A DNA stretch of 64,000 nucleotides, taken from NCBI RefSeq assembly GCF_001403795.1, contig NZ_CXSU01000011.1, forward strand, positions 131,300 to 195,299. Reading direction: 5' to 3'. Every line of letters begins with the position of its first letter. Position 1 is the first letter of the stretch. Below are positions 6,924 through 14,469 of the stretch, piece by piece. A model generated the notes under the pieces. The model worked only from the letters and a program-made list of their open reading frames with translations, was not told the origin of the DNA and searched no databases. Position numbers and translations under genes: made by a program. This DNA is from Jannaschia donghaensis. GTDB lineage: Bacteria; Pseudomonadota; Alphaproteobacteria; Rhodobacterales; Rhodobacteraceae.

Positions 6924-8432
6924 ATGCTCGAAGGCATCCTGATGGGCCTGAACACGGCCATCTCGCCGGGTAATCTACTGATGGTGATCGGCGGCTGCCT
7001 GATCGGAACGTTCATCGGCATGTTGCCGGGCCTTGGTCCGATGTCGATCATCGCGATCATGATCCCGGTCGCAATTTCCATCGGCGATCCGTCGGCGGCG
7101 CTGATCCTGCTGGCGGGTGTGTATTACGGCGCGATCTTCGGCGGCTCCACATCCTCGATCCTGATCAACGCACCGGGGGTCGCCTCGACGGTCGCCACCA
7201 GTTTCGACGGCTATCCCCTCGCCCGGCAGGGCAAGGCCGGCAAGGCGCTGACGGTGGCCGCCATCGCGTCGTTCTGTGGCGGTACCATCGGCGCCGTCCT
7301 TCTGATGATCTTTGCGCCGTCGCTGGCCTCCGTGGCGCTGCTGTTCCATTCGGCGGAATATTTCGCGCTGATGGTCGTGGGCCTGTCGGCCATCGCGGCC
7401 TTTGCGGGGTCGGGCAACGTCGGCAAGGCCCTTTTGATGACATTGCTGGGCTTGATCCTGTCGACCGTCGGGGAAGGCGCGCTGTTCAATGCGCCGCGCT
7501 TCACGATGGGGATACTGGATCTGCAATCGGGCATCGGCTTCATCACGCTGGCCATGGCGATGTTCGCCCTGCCCGAGGCGATGTACCTGGTGCTGGACCC
7601 ACGCCGGTCCGACAACGACGGCGGCGGAGAGATCAAGGACCTGCGCATCACCCGGGCCGAAGCCCGCAGCATCGCGCCGGTCATCGGACGACAATCGATC
7701 CAGGGGTTCCTGATCGGCGTCCTGCCCGGCGCAGGCGCGACCATCGCGTCGTTCCTGGGCTACGCAGTGGAGCGCAACATCGCCCCGAAGGCGGAGCAGG
7801 AGGAATTCGGCAAGGGGTCGCTCAAAGGCCTCGCAGCCCCCGAATCCGCCAACAACGCCGCCGCGACGGGATCCTTCGTGCCGCTGCTGACGCTGGGCAT
7901 CCCCGGGTCGGGCACGACGGCGATCCTGTTGGGTGCGCTCATCGCGCTCAACGTGACGCCGGGTCCGCGGTTGCTGGTGGACGAGCCGCAGATCTTCTGG
8001 TCGGTCATAATATCGATGTATATCGGCAACGTGGTCCTGCTGGTCCTGAATTTGCCGCTGATCCCGTATATCGCCAAGGTGCTGGCCGTGCCGCGCACCT
8101 TCCTGATCCCGTTCATCCTGTTCTTCACCCTGATGGGGGCCTACATCGGCCAGAACAACGCGACGGAACTGCTGATGCTGGTTGGCTTTGGCATCTGCGC
8201 GACGATCCTGCGCTTCGCCAACTATCCGCTGGCCCCGCTTCTGATCGGGTTCATCCTGGGCCAGATGTTGGAGGACAACTTCAGCCGCTCCATGCAGTTG
8301 GAGGGCGGGATCGGATTCATCCTGGAACGCCCCATGACGATGGGCCTGCTGGCTTTCGCGGTCCTTCTGGTGGTGCTGCCGGCCTGGCGGTCGCGCCGTC
8401 AACGCGCCGGTGAGATGCCCGAGGGCGACTAG
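6924..8432 (+). CDS. tctA: TTT transporter large permease subunit (TctA)
   Basis: This 502-residue inner-membrane protein, with about 11-12 hydrophobic segments, forms the translocation channel for a carboxylate with proton or sodium coupling. The family signatures are clear: Gly-Met-Leu-Pro-Gly-Leu-Gly-Pro near residue 32, Gly-Gly-Ser-Thr-Ser-Ser-Ile-Leu-Ile-Asn-Ala-Pro-Gly near residue 73, and the duplicated motif Gly-Val-Leu-Pro-Gly-Ala-Gly-Ala-Thr near residue 266. The length is normal. Its TAG stop overlaps the stop of the convergent BKACE gene in the four-base sequence CTAG, so no terminator lies between the two transcription units. Confidence 0.96.
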   Translation: MLEGILMGLNTAISPGNLLMVIGGCLIGTFIGMLPGLGPMSIIAIMIPVAISIGDPSAALILLAGVYYGAIFGGSTSSILINAPGVASTVATSFDGYPLARQGKAGKALTVAAIASFCGGTIGAVLLMIFAPSLASVALLFHSAEYFALMVVGLSAIAAFAGSGNVGKALLMTLLGLILSTVGEGALFNAPRFTMGILDLQSGIGFITLAMAMFALPEAMYLVLDPRRSDNDGGGEIKDLRITRAEARSIAPVIGRQSIQGFLIGVLPGAGATIASFLGYAVERNIAPKAEQEEFGKGSLKGLAAPESANNAAATGSFVPLLTLGIPGSGTTAILLGALIALNVTPGPRLLVDEPQIFWSVIISMYIGNVVLLVLNLPLIPYIAKVLAVPRTFLIPFILFFTLMGAYIGQNNATELLMLVGFGICATILRFANYPLAPLLIGFILGQMLEDNFSRSMQLEGGIGFILERPMTMGLLAFAVLLVVLPAWRSRRQRAGEMPEGD

Positions 8433-9259
8433 GCCGGCCGCAGCCCCAGCATCGCGCGCGCCTGATCCACCGTGGCGACCGGGCGCGCGTGGTGGGCACA
8501 GATCTCTACCGTTCGCCGCACCAACGCGGCATTCGATGGGGCCAGCGTGTCCCGGTCCCAGCGGATGTTATCCTCCAGCCCCGTGCGCGCGTGTCCACCG
8601 GCGGCGATCGCCCAGTCGTTCAGCGTCGCCTGACCCGCCCCGATCCCGGCGGCGCACCATTCACTGCCGGGCAGAAGCCGCTTCAGCGTCTCCACATAGA
8701 AATCGAAGGTCGGGCGGTCGACCGGCATCGCGTTCTTCACGCCCATCACGAACTGCACATAGGCGGGGGCCGCCAGTCGCCCGTCCGCCTGCATCTTCGC
8801 CGCCTGATGAATATGGGACAGGTCGAAACATTCGATTTCGGGTTTCACGTCGTAGGCAAGCATTTCGGACGCCAGCCAATCGACCAGATCGGGCGGGTTT
8901 TCATAAACGCGCAGCGGAAAGTTGTTCGACCCCACAGACAGGGACGCCATGTCGGGGCGCAGCGATAGCATTCCGCCCCGGTCGCGACCGGCACCCGAGC
9001 GCCCGCCGGTGGAAAACTGCGCGATCATGCCGGGGCAGTGCTTCGCCAACCCTTCCTGCAGCCGCGCGAACCGCTCCGGATCCGACGTCGGATTTTCGTC
9101 GTCGTCGCGGACATGGGCGTGACAGATGCTGGCCCCGGCTTCGAACGCGGCCTGAGTGCTCTCGATCTGCTGCGCGACGGTGACGGGCACCGCCGGGTTG
9201 TCGGACGTGCGCGGCACCGATCCGGTGATCGCGACGCAGATGATGCAGGGCTTGGACAT
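8429..9259 (-). CDS. BKACE family beta-keto acid cleavage enzyme (DUF849)
   Basis: BKACE enzymes condense a beta-keto acid with acetyl-CoA and release acetoacetate and a CoA ester. The founding member cleaves 3-keto-5-aminohexanoate in lysine fermentation. The 276-residue protein has the zinc-site motif Cys-His-Ala-His-Val-Arg-Asp near residue 46, Phe-Ser-Thr-Gly-Gly near residue 82, and Gly-Leu-Glu-Asp-Asn near residue 229. The actual substrate is unknown, because many family members act on other beta-keto acids. It lies 60 bases downstream of dctM on the same strand, so the TRAP system probably imports its substrate or a precursor. Confidence 0.9.
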   Translation of the reverse strand: MSKPCIICVAITGSVPRTSDNPAVPVTVAQQIESTQAAFEAGASICHAHVRDDDENPTSDPERFARLQEGLAKHCPGMIAQFSTGGRSGAGRDRGGMLSLRPDMASLSVGSNNFPLRVYENPPDLVDWLASEMLAYDVKPEIECFDLSHIHQAAKMQADGRLAAPAYVQFVMGVKNAMPVDRPTFDFYVETLKRLLPGSEWCAAGIGAGQATLNDWAIAAGGHARTGLEDNIRWDRDTLAPSNAALVRRTVEICAHHARPVATVDQARAMLGLRPA

Positions 9260-9319
9260 GATGCCTCTTCTTTTGGTCAGAAATACCTCGGTGGTAGTAG
9301 GCTGGCCCCTAACCCGGCC

Positions 9320-10630
9320 CTAAATCAGGAATAGTGTGATGGCCGGAAACGCCACCAGAAGTGCCACGCGAACCAGGTCGGATCCGACGAAATACAAAAC
9401 CGCCCTATACGTTTGCAGCATCGGCGTGCCCCGATCCATCGAATTGATGACGAACAGGTTCATGCCCACCGGCGGCGTGATCAGCCCGACTTCCACCACG
9501 ATCAGGGTTAGAATACCGAACCAGATCGCCACCTCCTCGGTCGTCATGCCGAAGTCGAGTGCGACAATGACCGGAAAGAAGATCGGAATGGTCAGCAGGA
9601 TCATCGACAGCGAATCCATCACGCAGCCCAGCAGCAGATAGAAGATCAGGATCACGATCAGGACCGTGATCGGCGCGAACCCCTGTTCGACGACCCAAAT
9701 CGACATCTCCTGCGGGACCTGCGTCAAAGCCAGGAAACCGTTGTAGATGGCCGCCCCCAGCACGATGAAGAAGATCATCGCCGAGGATTTGGCGGTGACG
9801 AGGAAACTCTCGATCAGTGTCTTGCCGTTCAAGCCACCGTTCACCAGCGCGATCAGACCGGTGCCAAGCGCCCCGACCGCCGCCGCCTCGGTCGGTGTGA
9901 AGATACCGCCATAAATGCCGCCGACGACCGCCACGAATACCAGAAGCACGGGCCAGACCGCCGCCAGCAGACGGAACCTTTCCCCCATCGGAATGGCGTC
10001 GCGGGTGCCTGCGGAATCGGGGTTCAGCCGGACATAGATCGAAATCGCGATGACATAGCCAAGCGCCGCGATCACGCCCGGCAGGAAGGCGGCAAGGAAC
10101 AGCTTGGCGATGTTCTGCTCGGTCAGGATGGCATAGATCACCAAGACGACCGACGGTGGGATCAGGATGCCCAGCGTTCCGCCCGCCGCCAGCGTCGCGG
10201 TCGAAAACCCCCCGTCATAGCCGTAACGCCGCAGCTCCGGCAGGGCGACGCGGCCCATGGTGGCGGCCGTGGCCAGCGACGACCCGCAGATCGCCCCGAA
10301 CCCCGCGCAGGCCCCGATCGCAGCCATGGCGACCCCGCCCCGCCTGTGACCCAGGAACCCTTCGGCCGCGCGGAACAGGGCCTGTGACATGCCGCCCAGC
10401 GTCGCGAAATGACCCATCAACAGGAACATCGGGATGATGGAGAGCGAGTAGGAGGAGAAGGTGGAGAACGTCTCGTTCTTCAAACGCGACAAGGCCACCA
10501 CGTTGCCACCCGTCACCAGGTAGAGCCCAATCAACCCCACGACGAACATCGCCAGCCCGATCGGCACCCGCAGGAAGATCAGCAGCAAAAGGCCGGGAAA
10601 GGACCACAGACCGATCTCGATGGCGGTCAA
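9320..10630 (-). CDS. dctM: TRAP transporter large permease (DctM)
   Basis: DctM is the ion-driven membrane channel of a tripartite ATP-independent periplasmic transporter. The product has about 12 hydrophobic segments over 436 residues. It carries the typical Leu-Arg-Val-Pro-Ile-Gly-Leu-Ala-Met near residue 19, Phe-Leu-Leu-Met-Gly, and the conserved Gly-Val-Ile-Ala-Ala-Leu-Gly and Pro-Thr-Glu-Ala-Ala-Ala segments. No ATG fits the start. The best choice is TTG at 10630, which overlaps the dctQ stop (ATTGA), gives the normal N-terminus and implies coupled translation. The frame is open further upstream but runs antiparallel to no homologous sequence, only through dctQ. Confidence 0.92.
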   Translation of the reverse strand: MTAIEIGLWSFPGLLLLIFLRVPIGLAMFVVGLIGLYLVTGGNVVALSRLKNETFSTFSSYSLSIIPMFLLMGHFATLGGMSQALFRAAEGFLGHRRGGVAMAAIGACAGFGAICGSSLATAATMGRVALPELRRYGYDGGFSTATLAAGGTLGILIPPSVVLVIYAILTEQNIAKLFLAAFLPGVIAALGYVIAISIYVRLNPDSAGTRDAIPMGERFRLLAAVWPVLLVFVAVVGGIYGGIFTPTEAAAVGALGTGLIALVNGGLNGKTLIESFLVTAKSSAMIFFIVLGAAIYNGFLALTQVPQEMSIWVVEQGFAPITVLIVILIFYLLLGCVMDSLSMILLTIPIFFPVIVALDFGMTTEEVAIWFGILTLIVVEVGLITPPVGMNLFVINSMDRGTPMLQTYRAVLYFVGSDLVRVALLVAFPAITLFLI

Positions 10631-11205
10631 TGCTCCGCCCCCCCGGCGGGCAGGATGTCCGACCGCGTCAGCAGTTCGGCCAGGCGCACCACAGCGATGT
10701 AGACCGCGACAAGGGCCGTGACCGCCGCCCCCGCCAGGGCCGCCGCATAAGCCCACCAGATGGGAAACTGGATCAGATAGGTCGTCTCGCCATACCGCAT
10801 CTTGGCCGCCGTTCCCTGCCACAGCTGCCAGGCAATCACGGCCATCACGAAGGCAAACAGAAGCGACCAGAGCACCGCCAGCACGCGGTTCGCGGTGACG
10901 CCGAAACGGTTGGTCAGGATGTCGACCGCCGCGTGGCCGCCGGTCAGCTGCGTGATCGGCAGGAAGGCGAAGATGCAGAAGGCCATGCCCGCCTCGATCA
11001 GCTCAAAATCGCCCTGTATCGGCCCGATGCCAAGGCCAAGCGCCCAGGTGGCCAGCGCCGTGCCGTCGAACGGCGGGCCGTGCAGGACCCCGTTCATGAA
11101 CCGGCCCAGCACCGACAGGCATGTCATCACGATCAGCACCGTCAAAACCAGCCCGCCCAGGATGGCCATCAGACGGGCCAGTGCTTCGATAATGCGTCGC
11201 AGCAT
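10627..11205 (-). CDS. dctQ: TRAP transporter small permease (DctQ)
   Basis: The 192-residue protein has four hydrophobic helices (about residues 10-35, 65-83, 103-123 and 142-165). It also has the family's Arg-Phe-Met positions after helix one and Thr-Gly-Gly-His-Ala-Ala-Val-Asp-Ile-Leu in the middle. DctQ pairs with DctM in the inner membrane. The ATG at 11205 is preferred to an upstream in-frame codon because GGGAGAA lies just before it and the protein then starts Met-Leu-Arg-Arg-Ile. It sits between dctP and dctM, and a hairpin with a T-run separates it from dctP. Confidence 0.9.
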   Translation of the reverse strand: MLRRIIEALARLMAILGGLVLTVLIVMTCLSVLGRFMNGVLHGPPFDGTALATWALGLGIGPIQGDFELIEAGMAFCIFAFLPITQLTGGHAAVDILTNRFGVTANRVLAVLWSLLFAFVMAVIAWQLWQGTAAKMRYGETTYLIQFPIWWAYAAALAGAAVTALVAVYIAVVRLAELLTRSDILPAGGAEH

Positions 11206-11218
11206 GCGATTCTCCCGC

Positions 11219-11252
11219 AAAAAAGGCCGCACCCACCCTTGGGCACGGCCTT
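11219..11252 (-). terminator. Terminator-like hairpin between dctP and dctQ
   Basis: Read on the minus strand, arms AAGGCCGTGCCC and GGGTGCGGCCTT (12 pairs, two of them G-T) enclose six bases and are followed directly by six T residues. This is a good intrinsic terminator inside an operon. It probably acts as an attenuator, so that dctP message exceeds dctQM message. It lies 14-51 bases before the dctQ start. Confidence 0.75.
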
Positions 11253-11269
11253 CCGCCATGGTCTTAACG

Positions 11270-12298
11270 TCAGCCTTCGTAGGCGTCCATCAACGCGCGC
11301 GCCTCGTCGATCAGGGCCTGACCGTCGATGCCCATGTCCGACATTTCCGACAACCACGCGTCATAGACGGGCTGCGCGGCCTCGCGCCATTCGGCGGCCT
11401 GTTCCTCGGTCAGCGTGACGATGGAATTGCCCGCGTCGACGGCAATCTGGCGCGATGGCCCGTCTGCGGCGACCATCTGGCCGCCGGCGAAAATCGAAAA
11501 CTCCAGACCCGAATTATCGTCGATCACTTGCTTCAGATCATCGGGCAGGCCTTCGTAGCGCGCCTTGTTCATCGCCAGAACGAACGTCACATTATAGAGG
11601 TGGTCGCCCTCGAATTCGGTGTGATGCTCGATCAACTCGGAAATCTTGAGTGCCGGCGTCACTTCCCACGGGATGGTGGTGCCGTCGATGACACCCTTGG
11701 ACAGCGCCTCGGGGATGGCGGGCACGGGCATGCCGACCGGGGTCGCGCCCAACGTTTCGATCAGGGCGTTCACCTGACGGGTCGCGCCGCGGATCTTTAG
11801 GCCCTGCATATCCGCGGGCGTGGTGATCTGCTTGTTGGTGTGGATCATGCCGGGCCCGTGGACCCAGGTCGCCAGGATATGCACGTCGGAGAATTCCTCC
11901 TGCATCCGACTTTTGAACATCTGCCAATAGGCCGACGACCCGGCCTCCGCGTCGCGTACCATGAACGGCAATTCAAACACTTCCGTCCTCGGGAAGCGGC
12001 CGGGGGTATAGCCCACGACCGTCCAGACAACATCGGCCACACCGTCGATCGCCTGATCCATCAACTGCGGCGGGGCACCGCCCAATTGCATCGATGGATA
12101 GCGTTCGATCTTGATGCGACCGTCGGAAGCGATCTCGACCTTGTCGGCCCAGACGTCGAGGATCAGCTTGGGAACATTCGCCTGCGCGGGCAAGAACTGG
12201 TGCAGCTTGAGCGTCACCTCCTGCGCGGCGGCGGGCCATGCGGCGACGGCGAAGGCGGCGGCCCCGACAAGCCGGGCAAGGGTCCTACGATCGATCAT
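11270..12298 (-). CDS. dctP: TRAP transporter solute-binding protein (DctP)
   Basis: This periplasmic binding protein belongs to the same TRAP system. It has 342 residues with an Arg-Arg-containing signal peptide cleaved after Ala-Ala-Ala near residue 25. The mature protein has the DctP fold pattern: a Leu-Lys-Leu-His-Gln-Phe start, Leu-Lys-Ile-Arg-Gly-Ala with the conserved arginine that binds the solute carboxylate, and Val-Ile-Asp-Gly-Thr-Thr-Ile-Pro-Trp-Glu. That last segment is typical of members binding aromatic or keto acids, but the ligand is not known. Start 12298 is chosen over an ATG nine bases upstream because GGGAGG then lies at proper spacing. First gene of the dctPQM-BKACE operon. 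Confidence 0.92.
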   Translation of the reverse strand: MIDRRTLARLVGAAAFAVAAWPAAAQEVTLKLHQFLPAQANVPKLILDVWADKVEIASDGRIKIERYPSMQLGGAPPQLMDQAIDGVADVVWTVVGYTPGRFPRTEVFELPFMVRDAEAGSSAYWQMFKSRMQEEFSDVHILATWVHGPGMIHTNKQITTPADMQGLKIRGATRQVNALIETLGATPVGMPVPAIPEALSKGVIDGTTIPWEVTPALKISELIEHHTEFEGDHLYNVTFVLAMNKARYEGLPDDLKQVIDDNSGLEFSIFAGGQMVAADGPSRQIAVDAGNSIVTLTEEQAAEWREAAQPVYDAWLSEMSDMGIDGQALIDEARALMDAYEG

Positions 12299-12407
12299 GT
12301 GGTTCATCCTCCCTGAATGACGCGGGAGACCTGGCCCCCGTTCCGCCGACCTGACCACGAAATACAGACCATTGCAAAAGCCAACGCGGCCCGACCCGCG
12401 CCGCGCG

Positions 12408-14468
12408 TCAGTCGCGACCTTCGCGCAGCCAGGCCCAGGTCGCGAACCCGGCGGCCAGCATCAGGAAAAGCCAGGCCGGCACCAACGACAGGACCCGCAC
12501 ATCCGCCGTCAGATAGGCATCGCGCGGGGTGAACCCGATCCAGCCACGCCCGGAGGCACGGCGCCCTTCGCGCACGGCACGCAGATCGGGCGTCCCATCC
12601 TGCAGCATCACGGCCCCGCCTTCGCGCGCGTCGATCGCCGCGCGCATCACGCTATCGGTGGAAATCGTCTCGACGAATTCGCGCGGGGCGGCGGGGCCCA
12701 GGCCGATCACGGCCATCCGTTCCCCCTCGCGCAGGCGGTAAAGCCCCTGCTCCGGGCCGGTCAACCGGCCCACGAAACGGCCCGGCGTCTCTTCGGTCAG
12801 GGTCAATTCCGTTTCAGTGCCGTCCGGGGCCGTCACCGTGACCGCGCCGGGCGCATCGCCCAGGGTCCGGCGCGTCACCGTGATCTCCTGACCGATGGCA
12901 GACGCGATCAGCGCCTCCTCCTCCAACTCCGGCTCCTGCATCAGCCAATGGGCCAGGCGGCGCAGCAATTCCGCCTGCGGGCCGCCCCCTTCGTACCCGC
13001 GGTCCCACATCCAGACATGATCGGACCCCAGAAGCGCCACGCGCCCCGCCTTCACCCGGTCCAGCACCAGAAGCGGCTCCTCCTCCAGCCCGGTCATGAC
13101 CGATTGCGTGTCGGGCAGCGCCTCCACCTGGACCTGCCGGAACCAACGCCCCCAGGGCGCACCGTCAAGGCCGAACCCGGTCGGCAGCCCTTCGGTGACG
13201 GGATGCTTCTCGCCCAGGTCGGAGACTTCGGGCACAAACGCTTCGTCGCGCACGATCGCCGTGGGCACGGCCGGCAGGATCGGCGCAAGCGGGGAGCGAT
13301 AGATGCTGTCCGCGCCGGCGAAGTCCGGCCCGGCAGCGACCAATAACGCCCCGCCCTGTTCGACATAGGCGCGCACATTATCGAGGTAGATCGTCGGCAG
13401 GATGCCGCGCCGTTGATAGCGGTCGAAGATGATCAGGTCGAATTCGCCGATCTTCTCGGAGAACAGCTCCCGCGTCGGAAAGGCGATGAGGCTCAACTCC
13501 GTCACCGGGACGCCGTCCTGCTTGCCCGGCGGGCGCAGGATCGTGAAATGCACGAGGTCGACGGCAGCATCCGCCTTGAGCAGGTTGCGCCAGGTTCGCT
13601 GGCCGGTGTGCGGCTCCCCGGACACCAGCAGCACCCGCAGGCGGTCGCGCACGCCGTTGATCTGGATCACGGCGGCGTTGTTGCGATCCGTCAGTTCCCC
13701 TTCGGCCTCGGGGACGCGAAATTCGATGACGTTCAACCCGCCATGGGGCAGCGTCACCGGCAGTTCGATATCTTCGCCCACCGGCATGACGTAGGCGCGC
13801 GGCTGACCGCCATCGACGGCCAGAACGATTTCCGCGCTGTCTCCGGCGGTGTCAGGCACGTCGCCCTGGTCCTCGATCCGCAGGGTAATCGTGAATTCCT
13901 CGTCCAGGATCGCAAAGCTTGGGGCGTTCGACACGATCAGGCGCCGGTCCCAATCGCCGTCCCGTCCGGTCTGCAGCAGGTGCAGGGGCGCGGGCAGCTC
14001 CGGTGCCTGCGCGGCGTCGTGGACCCGTCCATCCGAAATGACGACGGCCCCGGCGATGCGGTCGCGCGGCACTTCGGCCATCATCTCCGACAGGGCGCCC
14101 ATCACCAGTGTCCCGCTGTCACCGTCCCCATCGCCGACGCGGGCGACGCGGGTGTCGAGGCCCTCGGCCTCCGCCTCGGCCAACAGGTCGGTCAGCGCGG
14201 CTTCGGTCTGCGCGGTACGGTCGGACAGGCCCTGACTGGCACTTTCGTCCACCGCGATCAGCAGGATGTCGGTCAACGGCTCCCGATCTTCGGTCTGGAG
14301 CGACGGGTTCAGCAGCGCGACGGCCAGCGTCACGACACCCAGCGCGCGCAGCCACCAGCCGGGCAGGCCGCGCAACGCCGCCAGCAGGCAGGCGAGCAGG
14401 GCCACGCCGCCCAGCGCGGCGATCAGCCAGATGGGAAACATCGGATCGAGGAGGATCTGTCGCGTCAT
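12408..14468 (-). CDS. Membrane protein with VWA-like and GATase-like regions
   Basis: This 686-residue protein has two N-terminal membrane helices (about residues 11-50) and one C-terminal helix ending Trp-Ala-Trp-Leu-Arg-Glu. After the second helix comes Leu-Leu-Ile-Ala-Val-Asp-Glu-Ser-Ala-Ser, which matches the Asp-x-Ser-x-Ser start of a VWA/MIDAS metal site, then Val-Ile-Ser-Asp-Gly. A middle region (Leu-Leu-Val-Ser-Gly-Glu-Pro) resembles a glutamine-amidotransferase-like fold without an obvious catalytic triad. The large middle part should be periplasmic. It is the last gene of the MoxR operon, one base after the DUF4159 gene. Exact function is unknown; a role in envelope maintenance is inferred. 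Confidence 0.8.
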   Translation of the reverse strand: MTRQILLDPMFPIWLIAALGGVALLACLLAALRGLPGWWLRALGVVTLAVALLNPSLQTEDREPLTDILLIAVDESASQGLSDRTAQTEAALTDLLAEAEAEGLDTRVARVGDGDGDSGTLVMGALSEMMAEVPRDRIAGAVVISDGRVHDAAQAPELPAPLHLLQTGRDGDWDRRLIVSNAPSFAILDEEFTITLRIEDQGDVPDTAGDSAEIVLAVDGGQPRAYVMPVGEDIELPVTLPHGGLNVIEFRVPEAEGELTDRNNAAVIQINGVRDRLRVLLVSGEPHTGQRTWRNLLKADAAVDLVHFTILRPPGKQDGVPVTELSLIAFPTRELFSEKIGEFDLIIFDRYQRRGILPTIYLDNVRAYVEQGGALLVAAGPDFAGADSIYRSPLAPILPAVPTAIVRDEAFVPEVSDLGEKHPVTEGLPTGFGLDGAPWGRWFRQVQVEALPDTQSVMTGLEEEPLLVLDRVKAGRVALLGSDHVWMWDRGYEGGGPQAELLRRLAHWLMQEPELEEEALIASAIGQEITVTRRTLGDAPGAVTVTAPDGTETELTLTEETPGRFVGRLTGPEQGLYRLREGERMAVIGLGPAAPREFVETISTDSVMRAAIDAREGGAVMLQDGTPDLRAVREGRRASGRGWIGFTPRDAYLTADVRVLSLVPAWLFLMLAAGFATWAWLREGRD

Positions 14469-14469
14469 G

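Noticed and set aside
11219-11252. End of the dct operon at the terminator-like hairpin
   Set aside because: dctQ and dctM follow at once with coupled starts and belong to the same transporter. It is better read as an attenuator.
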